Assembly: GCA_049509915.1 (NCBI GenBank)
Contig: JBEKZL010000295.1
Span: 1 to 9,103, forward strand
Direction of reading: 5' to 3'
Origin: JBEKYD01 sp049509915
Lineage (GTDB): Bacteria; Acidobacteriota; Terriglobia; Bryobacterales; Bryobacteraceae
DNA length: 9,103 nt
Numbering within the stretch: the first letter of the stretch is position 1; every line of letters begins with the position of its first letter. The notes under the pieces are model-generated. The model worked only from the letters and a program-made list of their open reading frames with translations, searched no databases and was not told where the DNA came from. The position numbers and the translations under genes were made by a program. Below, in pieces: positions 1 to 7,260 of this stretch.

Positions 1-121
1 GATTGTGCTTGGCCAGCACCTTCGTAATCGCGGCCGTCAGCGTGGTCTTGCCGTGATCGATGTGTCCGATGGTCCCGATGTTGACGTGCGGCTTGTTGCG
101 GTCGAATTTTTCCTTTGCCAT
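1..121 (-). CDS. tuf: Elongation factor Tu, N-terminal part (runs off left edge)
   Basis: EF-Tu is the GTPase that carries aminoacyl-tRNA to the ribosomal A site in the cytoplasm. Only the first 40 codons are in the window. They begin MAKEKFDRNKPHVNIGTI and contain the G1/P-loop GHIDHGKT (residues 19-26), which is diagnostic of EF-Tu. The start is the ATG whose complement lies at 119-121. A good Shine-Dalgarno AGAAGGA (complement at 128-134) lies 6 nt upstream. The gene follows tRNA-Thr by 47 nt on the same strand, in the tRNA-tuf arrangement known from many bacteria (E. coli thrU-tyrU-glyT-thrT-tufB), so co-transcription with the tRNAs is likely. Whether the genome has a second tuf copy cannot be seen. 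Confidence 0.97.
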   Translation of the reverse strand, partial: MAKEKFDRNKPHVNIGTIGHIDHGKTTLTAAITKVLAKHN

Positions 122-127
122 GCCGAA

Positions 128-134
128 TCCTTCT
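128..134 (-). promoter_or_regulatory. Shine-Dalgarno site of tuf
   Basis: The minus strand reads AGAAGGA here, 6 nt before the tuf ATG. The match to the anti-SD and the spacing suit a highly translated gene and fix the tuf start. Confidence 0.8.
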
Positions 135-168
135 CTGCCTGTCCGTAATTGGCTAACAGGGGGAAAAC

Positions 169-244
<76 letters not shown>

Positions 245-304
245 GTGTTGGATCTTCGGAGATTTGCCAAGAGGCAACCCTCTATATTATCTTACAAGAC
301 TTGC

Positions 305-393
305 TGGTGGACGGGGGAGGATTTGAACCTCCGTAGGGCGCAAGGCCCGACGGGTTTACAGCCCGTTGCTATTGACCGCTCAGCCACCCGTCC
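305..393 (-). tRNA. tRNA-Tyr (anticodon GTA)
   Basis: The reverse complement is an 89-nt class II tRNA. The acceptor stem is GGACGGG/CCCGTCC, the discriminator is A and the CCA is encoded (complement of 305-307). The D-arm is GGCTGAGCGGTCAATAGC. The anticodon stem GGG/CCC encloses CTGTAAA with anticodon GTA. A long variable arm with a GC-rich hairpin precedes the T-arm GGAGGTTCAAATCCTCC. Bacterial tRNA-Tyr is one of the three long-variable-arm tRNAs, which agrees with the anticodon. It is the first gene of the tRNA-Tyr/tRNA-Thr/tuf block. Confidence 0.97.
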
Positions 394-793
394 ATCCCTA
401 AGCCCGCAATACTCCCACCCAAAGCGAGATTACATTAGACGTGGCCCCGGCAGCAAGTTTGATTTTGGGGCAGGATCCCGAGTGCCGCGTTTGGGGGCTT
501 CCGGAAGAGCCCCACTTGCGCGCCTATCTAAGTTAATTACAAACAGTTGGCCGAACTCAATCAAGCCAGTTTCTGCCTTGGCGGAAGGCATTGTGCTTGG
601 GCCGGGAGGCGTAAACGCCCTCGCACCGGGTTCTTCGATCAAAGCTCCGGAACCAAGTGAAATGTGCGAAAAATGCAAGCGAGCAGGCCGTCGAAGCTCC
701 CAGGCGGGTGCTGGCCAACCCTTGACCCGTTGAAAAATACCTCAATTGTCAGATTCGTTTGGTCTGCACCTATCCCCTTGGTCGCGACTCGGT
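394..793. other. Gene-free stretch between the tRNA block and the AAA+ ATPase gene
   Basis: No open frame here has a convincing start, ribosome binding site or recognisable protein; those present have low-complexity, shadow-like composition. It contains the candidate tRNA promoter and a hairpin GGGGCT/AGCCCC (494-499 with 508-513, loop TCCGGAAG) that is not followed by a T-tract on either strand. No intrinsic terminator for the ATPase gene, which ends at 794, is visible. I see nothing else supportable. Confidence 0.6.
429..456 (-). promoter_or_regulatory. Candidate promoter of the tRNA-Tyr/tRNA-Thr/tuf block
   Basis: On the minus strand TTGCTG (-35, complement of 451-456) and TGTAAT (-10, complement of 429-434) are separated by 16 nt, ending about 35 nt before tRNA-Tyr. 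The match to the sigma-70 consensus is partial, and position relative to the tRNA is the main support. A GC-rich stretch between -10 and the tRNA would be expected for a stringently controlled promoter but is not clear here. Confidence 0.4.
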
Positions 794-2074
794 TTAGCGG
801 ACGTCGGGGTCTTTGGCGAAGTACAGGCTCACGGCGTGGTCGATATTCGGCTTAGTCATACGGACAGGGCGGCCGTCGTACTCGCTGATGGCGCGAACCA
901 GTTTGTAAATGTCGTTGGGGTAGCAGGCGCGGAGGGTCGTTGCCCCGGCCTTGAGGCAAGCCTGGCGCAAGTATTCGGCGGAATTCAGCTCGCAAGGAAT
1001 CTTGTTGGTGTCGAGGACCTGGCGGAATATCTGGTCGAAGACCTCGGCGGTAATGTCGCCCACCAGAACTTTGGTCTGGATGCGGCGCAGGAAGGCTTCA
1101 TCGGCGAGGTCTTTGGGATTGAGATTGGTAGAAAAGACGACCATCATCTCGAAGGGAGCCTGGAATTTCATGCCGGACGTGAGCGTCAGGTAATCCACGC
1201 GGCGGTCCAGCGGCACGATCCAGCGGTTGAGCAACTCCTGGGGAGCAAGGCGCTGACGGCCGAAGTCGTCGATCAGCAGGATGCCGTTGTTGGCCTTCAT
1301 CTGGCAAGGGGAAATAAATACGCGGGTTGCCTCATCCAGGCGCAATTCGAGCATGACCGCGGATAGTTCGCCGCCCACCACGATACAGGGGCGTTCGCAT
1401 AGCACCCATCGCGGATCATGCAGTTCATCGTCGCTTTCGACGGCGTGGTGCACGACCGGGTCGTATAAAGTGATGATGTGCCCATCCACTTCGACGGCAT
1501 AGGGCACGAGCACTTTGTCCTTATAAATGCGGAGGATACGCTCGGCGATGCTGGTTTTGCCATTGCCCGTCCCGCCATAAAGGAACAGGGATTGGTGGCC
1601 AATTAGAGAAGGGCCCAACTGATCGAGCAGACCGTCGGGGAGCACGAGGTCATGGAAGGCCTGGCGGAGACTTTCCCGGCTCAGGCGGGGATGGGCCGAC
1701 TGAGCCCGAACCACTTCGGTGTACTGCTGGATCGAAACCGGAGCGGGCCCGGCATACGCGCAGATTTCGTTGCGCGCCGAAGCGAGTACGCGGCCCGCGC
1801 TGGTCAACGTGAATACGTAGTCGTTGCCCACCATCCCCTTCACGTCCAGCAACTGTTGCTGGCGGAACTGGTGGAAGAGGGTTTCCAGCACGGGGAATGA
1901 AAGCTTGAGCGCCTCGTGCAGGCTGGCCAGCGAGCCGGCGCCGTGCAGCCAGAGATACCGCAAGATCAGGTCGCTGACAAGCGATTTCGGCACACCCAAC
2001 TGGTCGACCCGGTCGGGGATAGTGGGTCGCCAGTCCGCATGGGGAAGCGGCGTGCTCGGCAGGGCTGCAGCCAT
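794..2074 (-). CDS. AAA+ family ATPase with N-terminal winged-helix region
   Basis: A 426-residue predicted cytoplasmic ATPase. Residues about 25-105 look like a winged-helix/effector region (LGVPKSLVSDLILRYLWLHG followed by a LTSAGRVLA wing-like end). The AAA+ core follows. Walker A is GGTGNGKTS (167-175, K173) and Walker B is GILLIDD (264-270, D269/D270). Sensor 1 is in VVFSTNLNP (N317). An arginine pair in AFLRRIQTKV (R330/R331) resembles the finger of MoxR-like ATPases. A basic sensor-2-like helix lies near R382. The roughly 90 residues between Walker A and B are longer than in minimal AAA+ domains. No signal peptide or membrane segment is seen. The ATG at 2074 is the first in frame, with an in-frame stop about 40 nt upstream; no good Shine-Dalgarno is visible. 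From memory, similar acidobacterial proteins carry a loose annotation linking them to pilus assembly, but nothing in this window supports that. The substrate is unknown. Confidence 0.9.
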   Translation of the reverse strand: MAAALPSTPLPHADWRPTIPDRVDQLGVPKSLVSDLILRYLWLHGAGSLASLHEALKLSFPVLETLFHQFRQQQLLDVKGMVGNDYVFTLTSAGRVLASARNEICAYAGPAPVSIQQYTEVVRAQSAHPRLSRESLRQAFHDLVLPDGLLDQLGPSLIGHQSLFLYGGTGNGKTSIAERILRIYKDKVLVPYAVEVDGHIITLYDPVVHHAVESDDELHDPRWVLCERPCIVVGGELSAVMLELRLDEATRVFISPCQMKANNGILLIDDFGRQRLAPQELLNRWIVPLDRRVDYLTLTSGMKFQAPFEMMVVFSTNLNPKDLADEAFLRRIQTKVLVGDITAEVFDQIFRQVLDTNKIPCELNSAEYLRQACLKAGATTLRACYPNDIYKLVRAISEYDGRPVRMTKPNIDHAVSLYFAKDPDVR

Positions 2075-2112
2075 AGAGACTTGAAATATACATCGGATTG
2101 GACGGCGGCTCT

Positions 2113-2140
2113 AGAATAGCGATGGTTAGCAGTGCGTTAA
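2113..2140 (-). promoter_or_regulatory. Weak candidate promoter of the AAA+ ATPase gene
   Basis: The minus strand has TTAACG (complement of 2135-2140), a 16-nt spacer and TATTCT (complement of 2113-2118). This would give a leader of about 30 nt before the ATG at 2074. Each box matches four of six consensus bases, so this is only a candidate. The gap also serves the divergent TPR gene, for which I see no comparable promoter. Confidence 0.3.
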
Positions 2141-2251
2141 CGACTTTAGGGTACAAAGGCCTGATGGAATATGGGCGCCAGGGCGCGGCTTGAGCGTTCC
2201 GGGTGCTTGCGAGTCACCCCGGCTCGGCCCGAACTGCGTCAGAATCTAGCT

Positions 2252-3442
2252 ATGACCAGCATGGCATCCAGGCGCATCTTGACGGCGCTTCTTTTCTCGA
2301 TCGAGGCGGCCCTTTGCCAGTCCGGGCCCGCCGTCCAACCAATCGAGGCGCACCAGCGGCAGGCGCAGGAGTTCCTGAAAACCAACCGGCCGGACCTTGC
2401 GGCGCGGGAATTCAACGCGATTCTGGCTCTGGATCCCGGCAACGTCGATGCCCGCGCCAATCTCGGAGTAGTTCTCTTTTTCCAAGGGAAATACGCCACG
2501 GCGGCGGGGGAACTGCGCCGCGCCCTCGAGCTCCGTCCGGCGCTTTGGAATATCCAAGCCCTGTTGGGGATCAGCGAAAGACGGGCCGGCCAGACCAGCC
2601 TCGCCAAAGCCGACCTGGAAAAGTCTTTCCCGCAAGTAAAAGAAGAAAAGGTTCGAGTGGAGGCCGGCATGGAGTTGATCGAAATCTACTATGCGGAAGG
2701 GGAACTAGACGAGGCCACCAGCGTGGTGTCCGTTCTTCGCCAACTGCAGCCGACCAACCCCGACATTCTGTACGTGGCGCATCGAATCTACTCGAATCTC
2801 GCCGATGAGACCATGCTTGCCCTGGCAATGAGCGCTCCAGACTCAGCGCGTATGCACCAGGTGATGGCCCAACAGATGGAGAGACAGGGCGATACGAAGG
2901 GAGCGATTGCACAAGATCGCGAGGCGCTAAAAATCGCCCCCAAACTCGCCGGGCTTCATTTCGAGCTGGCGGAACTACTCAGTACTACGCCGTCCGCGGA
3001 TCCCAAGGAAACGGAAACCGAGTACCGAGCCGCTTTGGCGGCCAATCCTTTCGATGAAAAATCCGAGTGCCGTCTGGGGGAAATCGCCTTCCGCGACGGC
3101 GATATGAAAGCGGCTTATGAGCACTACTCGCGGGCTTTGAGCCTGGAACCCAACGATGCCGACGCCAATCTCGGCGTCGGCAAGACGCTGGCCTCGATGC
3201 ACCAGCCCGGGAAGGCGGAAGCTCCCCTGGTCCGCGCCGCTCAACTGGAGCCTTTCGACGCCGTGATCCGCTACCGGTTGGCGTCGGTCTATCGCGAGCT
3301 GGGGAAAGCCGACGACGCCCGCCGTGAACTGGCGGAATTCCAGAGGATCCGAGATATGAAAGACCGTCTCAAGCGGATCTTCGACGAAATGCACTTACGG
3401 CCGGCAAAGGAAGACCGATCGGACCCGGATACCCCAAAATAA
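2252..3442 (+). CDS. Exported tetratricopeptide-repeat (TPR) protein
   Basis: A predicted envelope scaffold protein of 396 residues. The ATG at 2252 is preferred because it places a signal peptide at the N-terminus (MTSMASRRILTALLFSIEAALCQ); an in-frame ATG at 2261 would also do. An in-frame ATG at 2171 would add 27 arginine-rich residues before the signal peptide and looks untranslated. No candidate start has a strong Shine-Dalgarno. The signal peptide ends in AALC, which is not a proper lipobox, so a periplasmic protein is more likely than a lipoprotein. The mature part is helical TPR repeats throughout, for example residues 33-65 (AQEFLKTNRPDLAAREFNAI then LDPGN), 66-98 (ANLGVVLFFQGKYATAAGEL), 274-306 (LGEIAFRDGDMKAAYEHYSR) and about 307-360. 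The C-terminus is charged (EDRSDPDTPK). TPRs mediate protein-protein contacts; no enzymatic motif is seen. The partner is unknown; the Oar-like gene downstream is the obvious candidate by position only. Confidence 0.88.
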   Translation: MTSMASRRILTALLFSIEAALCQSGPAVQPIEAHQRQAQEFLKTNRPDLAAREFNAILALDPGNVDARANLGVVLFFQGKYATAAGELRRALELRPALWNIQALLGISERRAGQTSLAKADLEKSFPQVKEEKVRVEAGMELIEIYYAEGELDEATSVVSVLRQLQPTNPDILYVAHRIYSNLADETMLALAMSAPDSARMHQVMAQQMERQGDTKGAIAQDREALKIAPKLAGLHFELAELLSTTPSADPKETETEYRAALAANPFDEKSECRLGEIAFRDGDMKAAYEHYSRALSLEPNDADANLGVGKTLASMHQPGKAEAPLVRAAQLEPFDAVIRYRLASVYRELGKADDARRELAEFQRIRDMKDRLKRIFDEMHLRPAKEDRSDPDTPK

Positions 3443-3543
3443 GTGCAACCAATGGAAACATATAGCCGCAACACAAAGGTTCCTATGGAAGCGCTTTCAG
3501 CAGTCATAAAAGATAGAAAAGGTGCCGGATCTCCAAAAATACG

Positions 3544-3572
3544 TTGACTCAGGGCTTTTCCCGTAGTATAAA
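3544..3572 (+). promoter_or_regulatory. Near-consensus sigma-70 promoter of the Oar-like gene
   Basis: TTGACT (3544-3549) and TATAAA (3567-3572) are separated by exactly 17 nt. Five of six bases match the consensus in each box, in an AT-richer patch of an otherwise GC-rich region. Transcription would start near 3579-3580. Confidence 0.75.
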
Positions 3573-3837
3573 TACATTACAGTTAACGTATAAGTAAGGG
3601 GTCTTGTGCGCGAGTCTAGTGGGTTTCTCAGGTGCTGAGTGCCCCGCGACGACCCGGAAAGCGCGGTTAGTGTTTGTATACCGTCTTCAACGAGCCGAGT
3701 CCGTTAGCCGCCCGGGCAGCGGCAAACCCAATCAAAAGATTCCCTTATCTGTTTTCGGAGTCGCTGAGTCGCGCGTCTGCGCGTTCCACGGCGGGGATGG
3801 TCTGCGAACTAGGAGTTTTTTCAATCTCCATGGAGAG

Positions 3838-3843
3838 AAGGAG
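3838..3843 (+). promoter_or_regulatory. Shine-Dalgarno site deciding the Oar-like start
   Basis: AAGGAG lies 3 nt before the ATG at 3847, within the purine-rich run GGAGAGAAGGAG. This favours 3847 over the TTG at 3604 as the real start. The spacing is slightly short, but the purine run offers alternative registers. Confidence 0.7.
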
Positions 3844-3846
3844 CCT

Positions 3847-6800
3847 ATGCTGAGACGCTTGCAATTATCAGCGGCGCACGGAAGGAGTCTTCCGGCCGTG
3901 CTCATCTTGTTGTGCTGCGTGGCTAGCCTCGGGCTGGCGCAAAACGCCGGTTCCGGCGATATCCGCGGCACGGTTACCGACGCTTCGGGCGCGGTGATTC
4001 CCGGCGCGAAGGTCGCGCTTGTCGAAACCGACACCGGTGTCGCGAAGGAAGTAACCACAAACGATGCCGGTCTTTACGACGCAGTTTCGGTTCAAACCGG
4101 AACCTACCGGTTGACTTTTAGCAAGGAGGGATTCGGACAGTTTGTACGCGACGGCGTGCGGGTGGACGTCGGTGTCACGATGGTGGACGCCCAGTTGACT
4201 GTGGGCGCGGCCGTGCAACAGGTCGAAGTCACCGGCCAGGCAACCCTGCTGCAGACCGAGACCGGCAAGCAGGGCAGCGAGTTGGAGAAAGAGTCCATGG
4301 CGATGTTGCCGAACGTGGGCCAGGACTGGAATACCTTCATTCCAACGCTTCCCGGCGTCACCGGCGGCAGCAGTGGCTTTTCCGTGAACGGCAACATGGC
4401 TTGGGAGAGCAACTTCCTGACCGATGGCGGAGCGATTACCTACCCGCAGAGCTCGAACGTCGATGACGGCATTTTCGAGACGATCGCGGAAGTGGCGATC
4501 AGCACCTCGAGCTTCGACGCACAGTACGGAGTTGGCGGCAGCGTCTTCAACGAGATCACCAAGGCCGGAACCAACAAAATCCACGGCGCTCTCTACTATT
4601 ACGTGCAAAACAACTTCTTCAATGCCCGCAGCTTTTTCTCGCCCGTGGTCCCCAATCTACGGTGGGACAATTATGGTGGATCGATCAGCGGCCCCATCAG
4701 GAAGAACAAGGCGTTCTTCTACTTCAATACCGACCGGCAAATCAACAATTCCACCTCGTTCCCCTACTACACTTATCCTACCGCGGACATGCACGCCGGC
4801 AACTTTGCGAGCTCCATCTTTCCGACGGTCTACGATCCGTCGACCTGGAACGGGAAGAACCGCACGGCCTTCCCGGGTAACGTGATTCCGTCGAGCCGCA
4901 TCGATCCGCTGGCCTCCAAGATTCAGGCGTTCTTCCCCATGCCCAACCTGCCAGGGGTGGCTAACAACTGGTGGGAGCCGCAGGTCAGCAAGAGCCCGCT
5001 CAACCGGTTCTTCGGAAGGCTGGATTACAACATTAACGAAAAGCACCGCCTGACCGGGTCGGTCATGGAACGGGACTTGCCCCTATTCTTCCCCAATCCG
5101 GGTTGTCCCATAGACTGCCAGCAGGGCGATGTGGACGCCCAGCACGTGCAGATTTCGGAAATCTGGACTGTCAGCCCGACCACGGTCAACGAAATCCGAA
5201 TGGCCTTTGCCCGGCAGGGTAACTGGTTCAATCCGGAGACCGCCGGCACGGGCTGGCCTTCGAAGCTGGGCTGGAGCTACGCAGAAGCCGATGTACCCCC
5301 GTCGGTCACCATTGGCGGCCCGGTTGCCGGCATGACCTGGGGCGGCAGCGCGGTCAACGCCCTGCTCACCGAAGCCAGCTTCGACCCGTCCGACGTGGTG
5401 ACTATGATCCGGGGTAAGCATATCATCAAGTTCGGGGGCGACTACCTGGCGGAACAGGACAATTCCACCATTTGGGGTAACGAGCAGTCCGGCTTGTTCA
5501 CCTTCAACGGCACCTTCACCCAGGCGGCTCCGTTTAACAGTAGCGGCGGACTGGGCTACGCGGACTTTCTCCTGGGGTCGGTGGCAGGTTGGGGCGCCAC
5601 CAACGCACCCGAGGTAGGGATGCGTATGAAGATACCGCAGGCGTTTGTCCAGGACGATTACAAAGTTACGCCCCATCTCACCCTTAACCTTGGACTCCGC
5701 TATGAGTACCAACATGGATGGGACGAGATCAAAAACCGCATCGGCGTGTTCGATCCCACCATTCAAAATACGGCCACTGGAACATTGGGTGCGATGTGGT
5801 TCGGCGGCCAAAACGGCCGGACGGCCCTGCAGAAGCCGGTTTCCGACGTCTTTCTTCCACGCATCGGATTCGCCTGGGCCCCTATGCCCAAATGGACCGT
5901 GCGCGGCGGCTTTGGAATGTACAGCTACCTGTGGAGCTTGGACAACTACGGCGAGAACGCCCTGGGGTTCGGCTTCGGCGGCAGCGGGTCGCTCTCCAAT
6001 TCGGACCAGATTAACCCGCTCTTCCAACTCTCGGCTCCGAATCCGCCCCTGAACTACGTCACGGCCTCGACGAACCCGGCGGCGTACAACGGGCAAGCGG
6101 TAAACGAGTACCCCTATAACACGCCGGTGGCGCGGAACTATGAATGGTCGATCGCCATTCAGCGCCAACTGGAAGGCGGCATGGTGGCCGAAATAGCCTA
6201 TGTGGGCAGCCACGGCACGGGCCTCCCGTTCGTAATCAACTCAAACGAGGTTCCCGCCAACAAGCTTGGACCCAATCCGCAGGCCAACGAGCCCTTCCCG
6301 CAATATTTGGGCATCAACGGCGACAGCTTCAATGCCATTTCGAACTACGACTCGTTACAATTGTCCATCAAGAAGCGTTTCGCCCATGGGTTTAGCTATG
6401 ACGTGAATTACACCTGGGGCAAGATGCTGTCCGACCAGGATTCTTCCGGCTGGGGCCGGATCGCCGGCTCGCCGATTTACCAGAATGCCTACGATCCCGC
6501 ACAGAATTACGGACCGTCGATTTTCGATATTTCGCAGATGTTCAAAGGCGACTTCGTGTACCAGTTGCCGTTTGGGCAAGGGCGAACATTCCTGAAGAGT
6601 CAGGGTGGAATAGCCGATGCCTTGTTGGGCGGCTGGCACGCTTCGGGCACTTTCATTATCCAAACAGGTACGCCGTATACGCCGGTCTGGGGTGGGCAGA
6701 ACCTGAGTGGATCCGCTACCAACACCCTGTTCCTGGCGGGCTTCTCGTCGGCCGAGAGCTGGTATCCCAACGTAGTGGGCAACTGGCACGTGTCGAACCC

Positions 6801-7110
6801 GGGCCTCAACGAGTGGTTCAATCCCGCGGCATTTGCTGAACCGTCGCCCTACACGTTCGGGGACATGGGAAGAAACGCCCTGTTCGGACCGGGCGAGAGG
6901 ACTCTCAACTTCTCCATGGGCAAGACCTTCCGCGTCCCGAAGCTGGGTGAGGGTGGTCAGGTAACGGTGCGGTTCGACGCCGTCAACGTTCTTAATCACC
7001 CGTGTTTCTCTAACCCTAACACCAGCATCGGAACTCCCACCGCCGGCATCATCACCGGTACCACAGTGGGCGGCCGCGGGCTGCAACTTGGAGCCCGCTT
7101 CGCATTCTGA
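3847..7110 (+). CDS. TonB-dependent transporter-like outer-membrane protein with carboxypeptidase-regulatory domain (Oar-like)
   Basis: A 1087-residue outer-membrane beta-barrel protein of the Oar-like TonB-dependent group expanded in Acidobacteria; the substrate is unknown. A Sec signal peptide spans residues 1-31 (basic start, LPAVLILLCCVASLGLA, cleavage before QNAGSG). A carboxypeptidase-regulatory-like beta-sandwich covers about 37-115 (GDIRGTVTDASGAVIPGAKV). A plug-like segment follows at about 120-260 (VEVTGQ, FSVNGN, FDAQYGVGGSVFNEITKAGTN). The rest is barrel-like, with strands rich in aromatics and long Asn/Gly loops, and the C-terminal residue is Phe (LQLGARFAF), the usual outer-membrane insertion signal. 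No clear TonB box is visible. The length fits the family (about 1,000-1,200). The ATG at 3847 has a Shine-Dalgarno and exposes the signal peptide. A strong promoter and an intrinsic terminator bracket the gene, so it is probably monocistronic. Transport is inferred from the family; adhesion or a surface role cannot be excluded. Confidence 0.92.
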   Translation: MLRRLQLSAAHGRSLPAVLILLCCVASLGLAQNAGSGDIRGTVTDASGAVIPGAKVALVETDTGVAKEVTTNDAGLYDAVSVQTGTYRLTFSKEGFGQFVRDGVRVDVGVTMVDAQLTVGAAVQQVEVTGQATLLQTETGKQGSELEKESMAMLPNVGQDWNTFIPTLPGVTGGSSGFSVNGNMAWESNFLTDGGAITYPQSSNVDDGIFETIAEVAISTSSFDAQYGVGGSVFNEITKAGTNKIHGALYYYVQNNFFNARSFFSPVVPNLRWDNYGGSISGPIRKNKAFFYFNTDRQINNSTSFPYYTYPTADMHAGNFASSIFPTVYDPSTWNGKNRTAFPGNVIPSSRIDPLASKIQAFFPMPNLPGVANNWWEPQVSKSPLNRFFGRLDYNINEKHRLTGSVMERDLPLFFPNPGCPIDCQQGDVDAQHVQISEIWTVSPTTVNEIRMAFARQGNWFNPETAGTGWPSKLGWSYAEADVPPSVTIGGPVAGMTWGGSAVNALLTEASFDPSDVVTMIRGKHIIKFGGDYLAEQDNSTIWGNEQSGLFTFNGTFTQAAPFNSSGGLGYADFLLGSVAGWGATNAPEVGMRMKIPQAFVQDDYKVTPHLTLNLGLRYEYQHGWDEIKNRIGVFDPTIQNTATGTLGAMWFGGQNGRTALQKPVSDVFLPRIGFAWAPMPKWTVRGGFGMYSYLWSLDNYGENALGFGFGGSGSLSNSDQINPLFQLSAPNPPLNYVTASTNPAAYNGQAVNEYPYNTPVARNYEWSIAIQRQLEGGMVAEIAYVGSHGTGLPFVINSNEVPANKLGPNPQANEPFPQYLGINGDSFNAISNYDSLQLSIKKRFAHGFSYDVNYTWGKMLSDQDSSGWGRIAGSPIYQNAYDPAQNYGPSIFDISQMFKGDFVYQLPFGQGRTFLKSQGGIADALLGGWHASGTFIIQTGTPYTPVWGGQNLSGSATNTLFLAGFSSAESWYPNVVGNWHVSNPGLNEWFNPAAFAEPSPYTFGDMGRNALFGPGERTLNFSMGKTFRVPKLGEGGQVTVRFDAVNVLNHPCFSNPNTSIGTPTAGIITGTTVGGRGLQLGARFAF

Positions 7111-7139
7111 CCTGGTTTAAAGAATCGAAGCAATTGGCA

Positions 7140-7167
7140 GGCGGCCCGCCCGTGGGGCCGCCTTTTT
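7140..7167 (+). terminator. Intrinsic terminator of the Oar-like gene
   Basis: A perfect 8-bp GC stem, GGCGGCCC (7140-7147) with GGGCCGCC (7155-7162), encloses a 7-nt loop and is followed directly by TTTTT (7163-7167). It begins 30 nt after the stop codon. The minus strand has no T-tract after the stem, so it acts only for the plus-strand gene. Confidence 0.92.
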
Positions 7168-7239
7168 CGTTGGCCCCGCCCGTATACCTCAACCGCGGCT
7201 TTGGTTGCGCAATCGGAATCCTCACCCCAGCCCTCTTCG

Positions 7240-7259
7240 CGCCGCTACGTTGAGCGGCG
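7240..7259 (-). terminator. Hairpin directly after the MurJ-like gene, terminator-like but without a U-tract
   Basis: A perfect 7-bp stem, CGCCGCT (7240-7246) with AGCGGCG (7253-7259), and a 6-nt loop start 1 nt beyond the MurJ-like stop codon at 7261. On the minus strand it is followed by CGAAGAGGG, so it is not a classic intrinsic terminator. It could stabilise the mRNA 3' end or assist termination by another route. Confidence 0.4.
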
Positions 7260-7260
7260 G

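Larger units (their letters stand above)
3443..3846 (+). other. Intergenic region with promoter and long leader of the Oar-like gene
   Basis: About 400 bases between the TPR stop codon and the preferred ATG of the outer-membrane protein. No terminator for the TPR gene is visible at its start. A strong promoter lies at 3544-3572, so the transcript would carry a leader of about 267 nt. An open frame continues upstream of the ATG at 3847 in the same frame, back to a TTG at 3604. That extension has no signal peptide or protein-like composition, so it is treated as untranslated. Small perfect hairpins in the leader are CTCAG-GTG-CTGAG (3627-3639), GCCGC-7nt-GCGGC (3707-3723) and AATC-AAAA-GATT just after it. 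Confidence 0.65.

Noticed and set aside
430..678. 82-residue minus-strand open frame in the gene-free gap.
   Set aside because: No ribosome binding site, no recognisable motif, Pro/Gly/Ala-rich shadow-like composition, and it overlaps the candidate tRNA promoter.
746..1366. 206-residue open frame on the plus strand.
   Set aside because: It lies antisense within the AAA+ ATPase gene, whose motifs are intact; its composition is that of a shadow frame.
2171..2251. Upstream ATG adding 27 residues to the TPR protein.
   Set aside because: The extension is arginine-rich and not protein-like, and it would displace the signal peptide that starts at 2252 (or 2261).
2663..2670. Searched for signs of mobile elements, CRISPR repeats or toxin-antitoxin genes across the window.
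   Set aside because: No transposase or integrase, no spaced direct repeats and no target-site duplications were recognised; the gene content looks like ordinary chromosome.
3595..3700. GGTGCTGAG with nearby CCC stretches, reminiscent of a TPP riboswitch; a cobalamin riboswitch was also considered because the gene encodes a TonB-dependent protein.
   Set aside because: No AACCTGA or GGATAATGCC-like block for TPP follows, and no B12-box (GCCACTG-like) is present.
3720..3755. GGCAAACCC followed by an AATC-AAAA-GATT hairpin in the leader, reminiscent of the c-di-GMP-I (GEMM) riboswitch core.
   Set aside because: The required second half (GACGCAAAGCC-like sequence after the tetraloop stem and a following P3 helix) is absent; the hairpin is followed by CCCTTATCTG.
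3604..3846. In-frame N-terminal extension of the Oar-like protein from a TTG start.
   Set aside because: It would bury the signal peptide 81 residues inside the protein, has no ribosome binding site, and an excellent Shine-Dalgarno precedes the ATG at 3847.
3868..4608. 246-residue minus-strand open frame, and a 376-residue one at 5083-6213.
   Set aside because: Both are antisense to the Oar-like gene and contain no recognisable domain; they are shadows of its GC-rich codons.
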